Assembly (NCBI RefSeq): GCF_042663585.1
Contig: NZ_JBHTAN010000001.1
Location: 310,001-374,000 of the forward strand
Direction of reading: 5' to 3'
DNA: 64,000 bases
Source of the DNA: Natranaeroarchaeum sp042663585
GTDB taxonomy: Archaea > Halobacteriota > Halobacteria > Halobacteriales > Natronoarchaeaceae
In this document: one piece after another, positions 9,130 to 17,698 of the stretch
How the letters are laid out: each line of letters starts with the position of its first letter
How positions within the stretch are numbered: position 1 is the first letter of the stretch
The notes under the pieces: generated by a model
What the model saw: only the letters and a program-made list of their open reading frames with translations
Database searches by the model: none
Told to the model about the DNA's origin: nothing
Program-made: the position numbers and the translations under genes

Positions 9130-10285
9130 ACTCACGCTACACGACATCACGAAAATCTACGACGACGCCGAAGGAACCGAGACCGCCGTCGACGAAGTGT
9201 CCGTGACCGTCAAGGACGGCGAGTTTCTCGTCCTTGTCGGGCCCTCGGGCTGCGGCAAGTCGACGACGCTGCGGATGATCGCCGGCCTGGAGACGGTGAC
9301 AGAGGGGACGATCGAGATCGCCGACCGAGAAGTGCAACACCTCGCGCCAAGCGAGCGGAACGTGGCGATGGTGTTCCAGAGCTACGCGCTGTACAAGCGC
9401 ATGACCGCCCGCCAGAACATGGGCTACGGGCTCAAGCATTCGACCGACATGTCGGCCGACGAGCGCGAACGACAAGTGCACGAGAGCGCGGAGATGCTGG
9501 GCATCGAGGAGTTACTCGACGACAAGCCCGAGGCGATGAGCGGCGGGCAGAAACAGCGCGTTGCACTGGGCCGGGCGATCGTCCGCGACCCGGACGTGTT
9601 CCTGCTTGACGAGCCGCTATCGAATCTCGACGCCAAACTCCGGTCACACATGCGCACGGAGCTCCAGCGCATCCAGTCGGACCTCGACGTCACCGCGGTG
9701 TACGTCACGCACGACCAGACCGAGGCGATGACGATGGCCGACCGGATCGCGATCATGAACGACGGCGTCGTCCAGCAGGTCGACCCGCCGGAAGTCGCCT
9801 ACGATCACCCGAACAACGAGTTCGTCGGCGCGTTCCTCGGCAGTCCGGCGATGAACGTCTTTGACGCCGTCGCCCGCGAGGATGAGGATGGGTACGCCAT
9901 CGATGTCGGAGGCACTACGCTCGGCAAGGTTCCCCGCGAGGCCCTCGAGGACGACATCGGTGGCGAGTCGGTCCGATTCGGCGTCCGGCCCGAAGATCTC
10001 CACCTCGACGAACTGCCCGAGGAAGCGACCGACGGCTCTCGGTTCCCCGCGACAGTCACGGTCACCGAGTATCAGGGGAACGACAACTTCGTCTATCTCG
10101 ACGTCGGTGACCGGTCGCTGACGGCGCGCGTGCCGCCGGGCATCTACCCCGACCCGGACGACGAGGTGACGGCCCGAATCGCCGCCGAAGACGTCTATCT
10201 ATTCGATCCGGAGACGACGGCTTCGATCAAGACGCGCGGTGTCAGCGGTGAGCGCACCGACACGCAACCTATCACTCGCGGCTAA
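9122..10285 (+). CDS. Sugar ABC transporter ATP-binding protein (MalK/UgpC type), copy 2
   Basis: 387 residues, start overlapping the debranching-gene end by 8 bp. Walker A GPSGCGKST at 40-48, Q-loop MVFQSYALYK, signature MSGGQKQR (Met replaces Leu, a common variant), Walker B VFLLDEP, H-loop VYVTHDQ. The C-terminal regulatory domain is present (VRFGVRPEDLHLDEL). The sequence is clearly related to copy 1 but not a recent duplicate: linkers and the C-terminal third differ throughout. It may be the main ATPase, or it may serve a permease pair encoded elsewhere. Confidence 0.9.
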   Translation: MAELTLHDITKIYDDAEGTETAVDEVSVTVKDGEFLVLVGPSGCGKSTTLRMIAGLETVTEGTIEIADREVQHLAPSERNVAMVFQSYALYKRMTARQNMGYGLKHSTDMSADERERQVHESAEMLGIEELLDDKPEAMSGGQKQRVALGRAIVRDPDVFLLDEPLSNLDAKLRSHMRTELQRIQSDLDVTAVYVTHDQTEAMTMADRIAIMNDGVVQQVDPPEVAYDHPNNEFVGAFLGSPAMNVFDAVAREDEDGYAIDVGGTTLGKVPREALEDDIGGESVRFGVRPEDLHLDELPEEATDGSRFPATVTVTEYQGNDNFVYLDVGDRSLTARVPPGIYPDPDDEVTARIAAEDVYLFDPETTASIKTRGVSGERTDTQPITRG

Positions 10286-10304
10286 TCCCCCGCTTTCCCT
10301 ACCT

Positions 10305-11705
10305 ATGAAACACTCGCAGCAGCCGACGACGGACAGTATCGTTTCCCAGCATGTCGACGCGCCGATCGACGACCCGGCATTCCATCTCGACGTGCTGGAC
10401 GAGCTGAGTTACGACGCCGACGTTGACGGCGCGGTGCCCCTGGCTAGCGATCCCGACAACCGGTACCCCTACGTCTACCCGCGCGACGTCGCCTCGATCA
10501 CGCGCGCCTGGCTGACGGCGCTTCGCCACGGCGTCAGGCCGGACGCCTGCCGTAACCGTATTGTCGAGGCGGCCCGCTTTCTGATCGCCGTCGAGGACGA
10601 CGGCCGGTGGTACCAGCGGTACGGGCTCGACGGCACCGACCAGTCGATCTACCGCCAGGAGGACAACGTCGCCCACGGGATCAGGATCATCTCGCACGTG
10701 GTGCTTGCACTTGACGCGTCCGACGACCTCGAATCGGCGGACGAGGCGTTCCTGTCGGACGCAGTCGAGTGTATCGACGCCGCAGTGGGGGTCGCCCGCT
10801 CGGAACTGTACGACGCCAACGCCCACCTGATCGAGAGCACGACGAGCATCCACGAGGGAGCCATCGAGTCCGGCTACACGCTGTGGGTGAACTGCGCGTT
10901 CCTCGCCGCCGTACAGCAGGCGGCCGACGCGCTCGACCGGATCGAAGCCGCCGGGCGAGCGGGGGATGTCGCCCGAACCGAGAATAGGGCTGGAGGCGTT
11001 GATACGGGCGCCCTCGACGACATCGCCGAGCGGGTCGACGAGCTTCGATCCCTGCTGGAACCGGGCATCGAGCGCTGCTTCGCCGTCGACGGGACCCCCG
11101 TGCCGCGCCGGTACACCCCCGACGGCGAGCGCGACGAACGCCCGGATATTACGCTGCTCGCACCTGCCTACTTCGGGCTCGAAGAGGTGTTCGGCGAGCA
11201 CATCGAGCGGGCGGGCGAGCGGGCGGTAGCGAGCCTTCAGGACCCGCGACTTGGCGGGCTTCAGCGGTTCCGCGGTTTCCACCGCGATCACGACGTCCAC
11301 CAGCACGGCGGCAACGGACCGTGGATGCAGTACACGGCCTGGCATGCGCAGTTCCGCTACGACCGTGGCGAGCGCGAGCAGGGCGACGAGGTGCTCTTGA
11401 CGATCACCGGCCACGCCGACGCGGCGGGTCACATTCCAGAACACCTCTCGACGCGCGAGCGCTTCGAGCAGTTCGTCGAACAGGAGTGGGATACGGGCAT
11501 GGACTTCGAGAAGGAGTTCGACAACGACGTGCTCCGGGACGTTCCGTTCGACCGCATCGCGGAAGAACTGGGCCACATGCGCACGGCGTACAACGAGATG
11601 GCAGCCGCCCTCGAGAAGCGAGACGTCATCTCCTTCGCTGCGCCGCTAGCGTGGTGTCACGCCGAGTTCCTGACGGCACTGCTCAAGCGCGAGGCGCAGT
11701 CCTGA
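10305..11705 (+). CDS. GH15-type glucoamylase / glucan 1,4-alpha-glucosidase-like hydrolase
   Basis: 466 residues from MKHSQQPTTDSIVSQ, chosen over an upstream start that overlaps the ATPase gene. The (alpha/alpha)6 signature segments are NRYPYVYPRDVASITRAWL, WYQRYGLDGTDQSIYRQEDN, and ESGYTLWVNCAFLAA. The acidic HIPEHLSTRERF segment lies where the catalytic base is found in GH15 enzymes. There is no signal peptide, so it should cut glucose from imported oligosaccharide in the cytoplasm together with the debranching-type enzyme. It starts 19 bp after the second ATPase gene. Confidence 0.78.
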   Translation: MKHSQQPTTDSIVSQHVDAPIDDPAFHLDVLDELSYDADVDGAVPLASDPDNRYPYVYPRDVASITRAWLTALRHGVRPDACRNRIVEAARFLIAVEDDGRWYQRYGLDGTDQSIYRQEDNVAHGIRIISHVVLALDASDDLESADEAFLSDAVECIDAAVGVARSELYDANAHLIESTTSIHEGAIESGYTLWVNCAFLAAVQQAADALDRIEAAGRAGDVARTENRAGGVDTGALDDIAERVDELRSLLEPGIERCFAVDGTPVPRRYTPDGERDERPDITLLAPAYFGLEEVFGEHIERAGERAVASLQDPRLGGLQRFRGFHRDHDVHQHGGNGPWMQYTAWHAQFRYDRGEREQGDEVLLTITGHADAAGHIPEHLSTRERFEQFVEQEWDTGMDFEKEFDNDVLRDVPFDRIAEELGHMRTAYNEMAAALEKRDVISFAAPLAWCHAEFLTALLKREAQS

Positions 11706-11721
11706 TCCGCACACCTGACGT

Positions 11722-13083
11722 ATGAACGCACACAGGATTTCCATCGAGAATCGATCGGCGCTGGCGTCCAGCGACGCTGCAGACGTCGCGCTGGACTGTC
11801 TCACCGCCGGGATCGAGGCGGCTCATCCTCGGACCGTCGTCAGCGATACGCTGTCGCTCGACGAGGCCGTACTGGCAGTGAGGAGCGTCGACGGCGCTAC
11901 CGCGACATACGAGCTCGACACCTACGAGCGGGTTCTCGTGCTCGGCGGGGGAAACGCCGCTGGGCACTTTGCCGCAGCGCTCGAAGCGCTGCTGGGCGAA
12001 CGCATCGACGGCGGTGCCGTGGTGACGGACGATCCCGTCGAGACCGAACACGTCGAGGTGCTTCCGGGCGATCATCCCGTGCCAAGCAAGCGCGGCGTCG
12101 AGAGCGCCGCCCGTGTCCTCGATCTGGCTGACTGCGTCGGATCGGACGACCTCGTGATCGGCTGCATCACGGGCGGAGGCAGCGCACTGCTTCCCGCACC
12201 TGCGGGCGAGCTATCACTTGCTGACCTCCGGACAACGACGGATGCCCTGCTGGCCAGCGGAGCGCCGATCGAGGAGATCAACGCCGTCCGGAAACACCTC
12301 TCGGCGATCAAGGGTGGACGGCTTGCCCGCGCTGTGGCACCGGCGACCGTCGTCGGACTGGCGATCAGCGACGTCGTCGGCGACGATCCCGCAGTGATCG
12401 CCAGCGGGCCGCTCTCACCGGATTCGACGACGTTCCGGGACACGCTCGACGTGCTCGACCGCCGTGACGTCGATGTCCCGGACCCGGTTCGCGAGCACCT
12501 CCGTGCGGGCGCAGGCGGTGATTTTCCCGAAACGCCAACGGCGGACGACACGTCGTTCGATCGCGCTGCGGTGCACGTCGTGGCGAGTGCACACACTGCG
12601 TTGGATACCGCCCGCGAGGTTGCGACCGAGCACGACTACGAGACGATGGTCCTCTCCGCTCGCGTTCGAGGAGAGGCCCGCGAGGCCGCGAAGACCCACG
12701 CCGCCGTTGCTGAGGAGATCGCTACAATGGGCGACCCGATCGAGACGCCCGCGATCGTCCTCTCGGGGGGCGAGACGACCGTCACGCTCGGCGACGACTA
12801 CGGACAGGGGGGGCCGAATCAGGAGTTCGTCCTGAGCGGAGCGGTCGAACTCGGTGTCCCAGCAGTCGTCGCCGCGGTCGACACAGACGGGATCGACGGT
12901 GCGACCGATGCCGCCGGCGCCATAGCGGACGCCGACACTGTCGACGATACGGCGGCCAGAGACGCACTCAGCCGGAACGATGCCTATCCGGTACTCGAGA
13001 ACGCCACCGCCTTGCTCAGAACGGGAGCGACCGGAACGAACGTCAACGATCTACGGGTACTCGTGGTCGAAGAAAGACAGTAG
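11722..13083 (+). CDS. Glycerate 2-kinase (MOFRL/DUF4147 family)
   Basis: 453 residues. The N-terminal DUF4147 domain shows VLVLGGGNAAGHFAAALEAL, LPGDHPVPSKRGVESA, VIGCITGGGSALLPAPAGEL and EINAVRKHLSAIKGGRLA. The C-terminal MOFRL domain has VLSGGETTVTLG and DTDGIDGATDAAGA. Family members phosphorylate D-glycerate with ATP to 2-phosphoglycerate. In haloarchaea this links sugar-acid breakdown to lower glycolysis. It starts 16 bp after the glucoamylase-type gene and is the last gene of the rightward carbohydrate operon. Together with the dehydrogenase and isomerase on the other strand it suggests glycerate is an intermediate of the imported sugar. Confidence 0.85.
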   Translation: MNAHRISIENRSALASSDAADVALDCLTAGIEAAHPRTVVSDTLSLDEAVLAVRSVDGATATYELDTYERVLVLGGGNAAGHFAAALEALLGERIDGGAVVTDDPVETEHVEVLPGDHPVPSKRGVESAARVLDLADCVGSDDLVIGCITGGGSALLPAPAGELSLADLRTTTDALLASGAPIEEINAVRKHLSAIKGGRLARAVAPATVVGLAISDVVGDDPAVIASGPLSPDSTTFRDTLDVLDRRDVDVPDPVREHLRAGAGGDFPETPTADDTSFDRAAVHVVASAHTALDTAREVATEHDYETMVLSARVRGEAREAAKTHAAVAEEIATMGDPIETPAIVLSGGETTVTLGDDYGQGGPNQEFVLSGAVELGVPAVVAAVDTDGIDGATDAAGAIADADTVDDTAARDALSRNDAYPVLENATALLRTGATGTNVNDLRVLVVEERQ

Positions 13084-13532
13084 ATAGCGGAGTGGCGTCG
13101 GCATTTTGATAATCGGATTGGGATCCCGTCTTTCCGTTCGGCGAGGTCGACGTCCAACCCCTCCTCGATCGTGCCGGGGTTGTGGTCTCAAAGTTCCGTC
13201 CCGCGGCAATTAATTGGTCCCGTATTTCGCCATTCGCCATCCGCGCACACCTCCTTTTGATCTCAGTGAATTGGTCGGAGCCGACCAATATGATCCAGTC
13301 GTCGAACTGCGGGCGGAGTTGGTCGCCAATTCGTCGGACGCTGTCCGTCGATTCGACGAGTGGCTGGAACGTGTTTCTGTCCCCTTCGAACCGCTGGTCT
13401 TCGAGATCACTGACGACTGACTGGACGGCCCGGTGGGCAGCAGTTTTGTCTTTGTCGACATTCACCAGTAGGTCGATGTCGCCGGATTCGACGCGGGTGG
13501 TGAACTCGTCTGGGTCGGGGAAGCAGAACTCC
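13084..13532 (-). pseudogene. Remnant of a nucleotidyltransferase-like gene
   Basis: Read leftward, this stretch contains DEFTTRVESGDIDLLVNVD, the second half of a minimal nucleotidyltransferase motif (GS...DIDLLV). The GS part that should precede it is missing. It goes on with FQPLVESTDSVRRIGDQL. Near 13165 the frame appears to change, because GTIEEGLDVDLAERKDG in another frame continues better than the original. The 5' end stops at the junction near 13533. Many such proteins act as antitoxins or mobile-element cargo. No intact start or catalytic site is left. Confidence 0.4.
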
Positions 13533-13534
13533 CG

Positions 13535-13795
13535 AGCAATAACACCCACGCACCGGTCAACGATTACGAGAAGCTGCGGTCGGTAGACGCAGACGCAATC
13601 TGGGCGTTCAACAACCGAGAGACGGCCGTCGAAGTGCTGGACCGACTGGCCGACGCGGACCGGCTCGAAGAGAGCGTCAGCGGACGGGACGCCCGGTCGT
13701 TCTCGACGATCCAAGACGCTGTGGCGGACTTCGATGCAGCGGGGATGACCACCGTTCGAGGGTTCAAGAATCTCGATCGGGAGGTCAACCAATGA
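13535..13795 (+). pseudogene. Start-less fragment of a small plasmid-type protein
   Basis: An open frame encodes about 85 residues (SNNTHAPVNDYEKLRSVDAD ... GFKNLDREVNQ) and ends TGA overlapping the primase start at 13792. It is acidic and protein-like, but the codon before Ser is CCG and no ATG or GTG lies close upstream. The body abuts the leftward nucleotidyltransferase remnant exactly here, so the start seems to have been lost at a recombination junction. The ATGA overlap with the primase gene suggests it once formed an operon with it. Function unknown. Confidence 0.45.
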
Positions 13796-14676
13796 CGTGG
13801 CGACAAGCGACTTGCGAGGAGATATACGCGTACTACGCCGAGGAGTTCCCCCGCTACATCGACAACCTCCCCGGATTCATTACGTCGACCGGCCCGAAAC
13901 AGTACGCCGTCGCCTTTCGAGAGCCGCACCCGGTTCGCAAAGACGCCGTCCCTGACAAGGACTTCATCCGCCGGGATACGTGGCAGACGGATGCATCCGG
14001 GGAACGGATGATCCCCGAATTCGGCGACTTCGAGGACGTTGTGGAGTTCATTCGGCACCCGGCTCGCAGCGACCCCCTCGGCCGAAGCAAGTTCGCGCTC
14101 GCTGACCCGGAGGTACTGGAGCAACCGGATCCACGGCCCGACGCCGTCTACTACGCACTGGATCACTGGGAGCGGCCGTGGGTTCTCCTGATCGATATCG
14201 ACGCGAAAGAGATCGCCAGGGACCGAGCAGCGGACATGGTCTCGGAGGACCTCGGCAACCGGGACGACGATGCGCTCCTCGACGCCGCAGGGATCCTCGA
14301 CGCCGCTCCCGAGGGGTATCCGTATGCCTTCGAGGATGTCGACCGCGCCATCGAGTACGGGTTCGAGGTGCGCGACATCTTTGCGGACGACTTCGACGCC
14401 GAGGAGACGATGGTCGTATACAGCGGGCAAGGTGTCCATGTCTACCTTCTAGATACCGACTCCGCACATCGGTACGACGAACAGAGTCGCGAAGTGTTGA
14501 ACGACCTCCTCCTCGAGACCTACGAGATTCCCATCGACCCCGTCGTGACGGCCGACCGCCGGCGTGTCGCCCGCCTGCCTTACTCGCTTCACGCCGACGT
14601 CTGCAGCATCGTCCAACCCATCGAGAGCCCGGAGTTCGACGTCCGGTCGGCGACGCCCAAGGTGATCGACGAATGA
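13792..14676 (+). CDS. Archaeo-eukaryotic primase small-subunit-like protein (plasmid type)
   Basis: 294 residues. The AEP fold signature is visible: a first acidic motif WVLLIDIDAKEIARD (Asp-x-Asp), then VVYSGQGVHVYLLD (the sGxGxHxy motif) and DPVVTADRRRVARLPYSLH. The N-terminus has FITSTGPKQYAVAFREPHP. This matches small PriS-like primases of haloarchaeal plasmids and integrated elements, shorter than chromosomal PriS. It overlaps the next gene by the ATGA at 14673, so the two are co-translated. It probably primes replication of an extrachromosomal or integrated element. Confidence 0.8.
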   Translation: MTWRQATCEEIYAYYAEEFPRYIDNLPGFITSTGPKQYAVAFREPHPVRKDAVPDKDFIRRDTWQTDASGERMIPEFGDFEDVVEFIRHPARSDPLGRSKFALADPEVLEQPDPRPDAVYYALDHWERPWVLLIDIDAKEIARDRAADMVSEDLGNRDDDALLDAAGILDAAPEGYPYAFEDVDRAIEYGFEVRDIFADDFDAEETMVVYSGQGVHVYLLDTDSAHRYDEQSREVLNDLLLETYEIPIDPVVTADRRRVARLPYSLHADVCSIVQPIESPEFDVRSATPKVIDE

Positions 14677-16220
14677 GTCCCAGTACGCCTACCGAGGACG
14701 AGGACATGGCGTATCGAGTTGCGGCACTCCCGCTGGAGAACGGTGATACCCGTATCAACCAACTGTTTACGCGTGGCTACAACCGATACGTCGTCGACGG
14801 TGAGGATCAACCCGAGGACCTTGTGAACGATATCGAGCGGTTCGGGACGGCCGCGTTCAAAGAGCAGGTTCGCGCCGACGCCGCCGAGGAACCGTTCGTC
14901 GACGAACCAGGGACCCTCGCCGTGCTCGCCACGTTAAGCGCGACCTGTGTTAAGAAGCATCCGAAGTTCGAGCACGCATCGGCCCGGAACATCCAGGTGC
15001 TCTACGATATCCGGGAGCTGTACGTCAACAACCTCGCCTCACTCATCCGCGCCCACGGCGATGGGTCGCTCCAGCAGGACATCGCCGACGTCCTGTACAG
15101 CAAAGAGCCCGGCGAGGATGGCCCGCATCCGGGACGGGTCTGTACGGGCATCGCAGAGATGCCGGAGTTCGGGGATGGTCTGTACCTCGAAATCCCGATG
15201 GCGGCGGCGTCACGGAACTGTCTCGTTCGGGAGGGCGAGGCATCGACGGGGATTGACGACGGCGAGGAGATACTGACGCGAGTGAAAGACAACCACCTGT
15301 ACGTCCCGGTCGGTGATTTCGACAGACAGTATCGTGACTACGCTGAGCGGGCGTTCAAGAAGCTCTTGCGGGTGCAGGAGGACGGCCTCTCTGACGACCA
15401 GCTAACGTGGTTGACCACGAACGAGTCCGCGATTACGGAGCGGATCGACCGCTTCCTTGAGACGGGCCATCACGAACGGATCTGGCGGAACTGGGATCGT
15501 GGCGAACGAACGATCCGCGTGCTCAGACGAGCCCTGAGTGAGGCCCCCGACGACGTCGCGCAAACGGGAGAGTTCCACACCGCGAAAGAACTCTACCGGG
15601 CGGTCGACGCGTACGATACCGATGACGACTGGGAATCCTCCGTAACGGACTGGATCTCGAGTCCGAGCAGTCTCGCGAAGACGCTGGCCGACCACGAATC
15701 CCACTCGGCCGTCACGATCGACCGCGACGGGCGCGTCAACACGTACCGGATCGGGCGAGCCGGGGCCGGCGCAGAACAGATCGAGGGGCGGGAGATCGAG
15801 GACCTCTTCGAACTTCCCTGTATGGCCAATATGGAGGAGCGGTTGCACGAGAAGAAGCCGGTGCGGAAGGACCTCTACAACTTCGCGCGAATGGTGATGT
15901 GGCTCCCGCAGTATCAGGACCGCAGCCTCGACGAGATCGTCGCGGACCTCAAGAACGTCTTCTCCCGGTGGCCGTGGTACGACGAGCAGGAGACCGAGTA
16001 CCAGGTTCGCTACGAGTTCTCGAACACGATCGACGGCGACACGCCGTTGCCGATGAACTGCGACAACGACGATCTGCAGCGCTACTGTATCGGCCAAGAC
16101 CAGTGCCCTTACTCGATCTGGGGCAGTCTCCCGTTCCCGGATGAGATGTACGAGCAAGTTGACGAGGAATCAGCTGGATCTGCTGAGCAGTTCTTAACCA
16201 CAGATTTCCTGCTCTGTTGA
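14673..16220 (+). CDS. Primase-partner protein with C-terminal cysteine cluster (possible PriL-like)
   Basis: 515 residues from MSPSTPTEDEDMAYRV; the frame is open far upstream but that part shadows the primase gene. Mostly acidic and helical. Near the C-terminus LPMNCDNDDLQRYCIGQDQC places three Cys within a compact block after LYNFARMVMWLPQY. This is reminiscent of the Fe-S region of primase large subunits, but I cannot prove homology. The last residues (AEQFLTTDFLLC) look unlike the rest and run into an AT-rich intergenic zone, so the 3' end may have been altered by rearrangement. Coupling to the small primase gene argues for a primase complex. Confidence 0.6.
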   Translation: MSPSTPTEDEDMAYRVAALPLENGDTRINQLFTRGYNRYVVDGEDQPEDLVNDIERFGTAAFKEQVRADAAEEPFVDEPGTLAVLATLSATCVKKHPKFEHASARNIQVLYDIRELYVNNLASLIRAHGDGSLQQDIADVLYSKEPGEDGPHPGRVCTGIAEMPEFGDGLYLEIPMAAASRNCLVREGEASTGIDDGEEILTRVKDNHLYVPVGDFDRQYRDYAERAFKKLLRVQEDGLSDDQLTWLTTNESAITERIDRFLETGHHERIWRNWDRGERTIRVLRRALSEAPDDVAQTGEFHTAKELYRAVDAYDTDDDWESSVTDWISSPSSLAKTLADHESHSAVTIDRDGRVNTYRIGRAGAGAEQIEGREIEDLFELPCMANMEERLHEKKPVRKDLYNFARMVMWLPQYQDRSLDEIVADLKNVFSRWPWYDEQETEYQVRYEFSNTIDGDTPLPMNCDNDDLQRYCIGQDQCPYSIWGSLPFPDEMYEQVDEESAGSAEQFLTTDFLLC

Positions 16221-16252
16221 AACTATCAGTCACTGAAAATTTGTTGTAGCCA

Positions 16253-16279
16253 TGCTGAATACAGGGTGCATATCGCGCA
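16253..16279 (+). repeat. 27-bp dispersed motif, copy A
   Basis: Begins TGCTGAATACA and has ATATCG at positions 18-23. It aligns without gaps with five other intergenic copies in the window. It lies 33 bp after the primase-partner stop and upstream of the APH-fold kinase gene. Confidence 0.6.
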
Positions 16280-16359
16280 TCCACGAGTGGTTATAAATGC
16301 GCGGTGTTTACGAACAGTAATCTTTTTTATACCGCTCCAGAAAGTTACACTGTCTTTTC

Positions 16360-16396
16360 CCGGTCGTAGCTGTAGCACTGTGCTACGTACGACCGG
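16360..16396 (+). promoter_or_regulatory. Hairpin in the leader of the APH-fold kinase gene
   Basis: Arms CCGGTCGTA and TACGACCGG pair perfectly and enclose a second stem GTAGC/GCTAC. A TATA-like run TTTTTTATA lies at 16323-16331 and the start codon is at 16424. The hairpin would therefore sit in the 5' leader as RNA, or act as an operator palindrome as DNA. Confidence 0.45.
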
Positions 16397-16423
16397 TCGC
16401 CAGCCGACACCTGGCACCAACCT

Positions 16424-17341
16424 ATGAAGACAACAGTTGAAAAGAAATTGGAGAAGCACTTCGCCTCGCATAGAATCGTTCGCCAGCTGCACGATGTCCC
16501 ACCTCACGAGGTGTACGAGGTATCTGTTGACGGACGCCGGGCGGTCTACAAGGGTGATACCGGGCTGACAGGGAGCGCCGGTATCGAAGGAGGTGTCACC
16601 GCATTCGTCGGCCAGCAAACGTCCGTTCCAGTCCCCGAGATTCTGCTGACAGAGGATGACTACTACGTTGCCGCATGGCATCCCGATGCGCCGACACCCG
16701 ACGAGGGTCAGCCTACAGACGAGGGGTGGGCATATGCTACCGGACGAGGGCTGGCGACGTTACATACCGAGACGGCCAACGTGATCGAACGATATGGCCA
16801 GTTCCGGTCCCAGAACGGCAGCGTTACGATCTCCGGATACGACGAATGGGATGCTGCCGCTCTTGATTACGTCCGTTCCCATCGCCCAGTCCTTGCTCGA
16901 CATGGCCACGTTGATATCGCAGATGCTGTGATCGACTTTTTGAGTGAGCATCCGGATACCTTCGAGAACACAGGCGAGCCAGTCTGTTGTCACGGCTGGG
17001 CAACGCCGGAACATGTCGCAGTGGTCAATGATCGTGTGGCGTGCATGGTTGATTTCGAACACGCTATCGCGGCGCCGGGTGAGTTTGATTATTGGCGAAC
17101 GTGTATGCCGACATTTGATTCCAGGTCCGAGAACACGGAACGTGCCTTTCGAAGGGGCTACGAATCTATCCGCTCGCTTCCGAGAGGCTTTGACGACCGA
17201 AAACCAATCTATGTCATGTTGAATCTGATCTACTATTTCGAGTCCCTCTACGTACAGGACCAGCACGGACCGGGAGAAACAGCTGAACGCGCCGAGAGGC
17301 TTCAAGACAGCGTAACCGAAATGTTGGAGAAACTGTCTTAG
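16424..17341 (+). CDS. APH/choline-kinase-fold phosphotransferase family protein
   Basis: 305 residues from MKTTVEKKLEKHFAS. N-lobe features include HEVYEVSVDGRRAVYKGDTG (Lys of the nucleotide pocket) and the hinge-like YYVAAWHPDAPTPDE. The catalytic loop should read HGDxxxxN but here reads CHGWATPEHVAVV: Trp replaces the catalytic Asp. The metal-binding MVDFEHAIAAPGEFDYWR is kept, with Asp in place. So it may be a divergent small-molecule kinase, or an inactive ATP-binding member. It stands alone, flanked on both sides by copies A and B of the 27-bp motif, with no operon partner. Confidence 0.7.
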   Translation: MKTTVEKKLEKHFASHRIVRQLHDVPPHEVYEVSVDGRRAVYKGDTGLTGSAGIEGGVTAFVGQQTSVPVPEILLTEDDYYVAAWHPDAPTPDEGQPTDEGWAYATGRGLATLHTETANVIERYGQFRSQNGSVTISGYDEWDAAALDYVRSHRPVLARHGHVDIADAVIDFLSEHPDTFENTGEPVCCHGWATPEHVAVVNDRVACMVDFEHAIAAPGEFDYWRTCMPTFDSRSENTERAFRRGYESIRSLPRGFDDRKPIYVMLNLIYYFESLYVQDQHGPGETAERAERLQDSVTEMLEKLS

Positions 17342-17368
17342 CGGTACTCGAGAGAACAAAATATGACT

Positions 17369-17395
17369 TGCTGAATTCAGGCTCTATATCGGTCA
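17369..17395 (+). repeat. 27-bp dispersed motif, copy B
   Basis: TGCTGAATTCA at the start and ATATCGGTCA at positions 18-27. It lies 27 bp after the stop of the APH-fold kinase gene and has the same orientation as copy A, so the two form direct repeats around a single gene. Confidence 0.6.
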
Positions 17396-17506
17396 TGCAG
17401 TACCTGACAGCATATCGGCAGATCGATGTGGGCATACAAGATAGAACGCGCGAATCCTGTACTCCAGATCGTGCTAAAATAGTCAGTAAGCATACCCGCT
17501 TTGTTT

Positions 17507-17677
17507 TCAGTCTCGCTTCAATTCATCCATGCACTCGGCGCAAACTTTCAGGTCACCCTCCCCGGCAAAGTCTTCTTTGCCGTGATCGATTGAGTCGACT
17601 AGTTCCTTCGTGATAGCATCTGGCGAGATACTTTGAAGATCATCCACATCACGTCCGCATCGAGCACATTTGACCAT
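17507..17677 (-). CDS. Small two-CxxC zinc-finger protein
   Basis: 56 residues from MVKCARCGRDVDDLQ. CARCG at the N-terminus and CAEC near the C-terminus make a likely four-Cys zinc site. A longer in-frame start would add seven hydrophobic residues; the ATG at 17677 is preferred because the first CxxC usually sits at the very N-terminus in haloarchaeal small zinc-finger proteins. Such microproteins are common and often regulatory. No partner gene is adjacent. Confidence 0.65.
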   Translation of the reverse strand: MVKCARCGRDVDDLQSISPDAITKELVDSIDHGKEDFAGEGDLKVCAECMDELKRD

Positions 17678-17698
17678 GTGATTAAGTAACAATATCAC

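Noticed and set aside
10299..11576. 425-codon ORF antisense to the glucoamylase-type gene
   Set aside because: Typical high-GC antisense shadow: open because of the codon bias of the real gene, with no recognisable domain.
13043..13792. Long leftward ORF of 249 codons
   Set aside because: Only its middle is protein-like; both ends are antisense to better frames (glycerate kinase end and the NNTHAPVNDY fragment). Treated as a remnant, not a gene.
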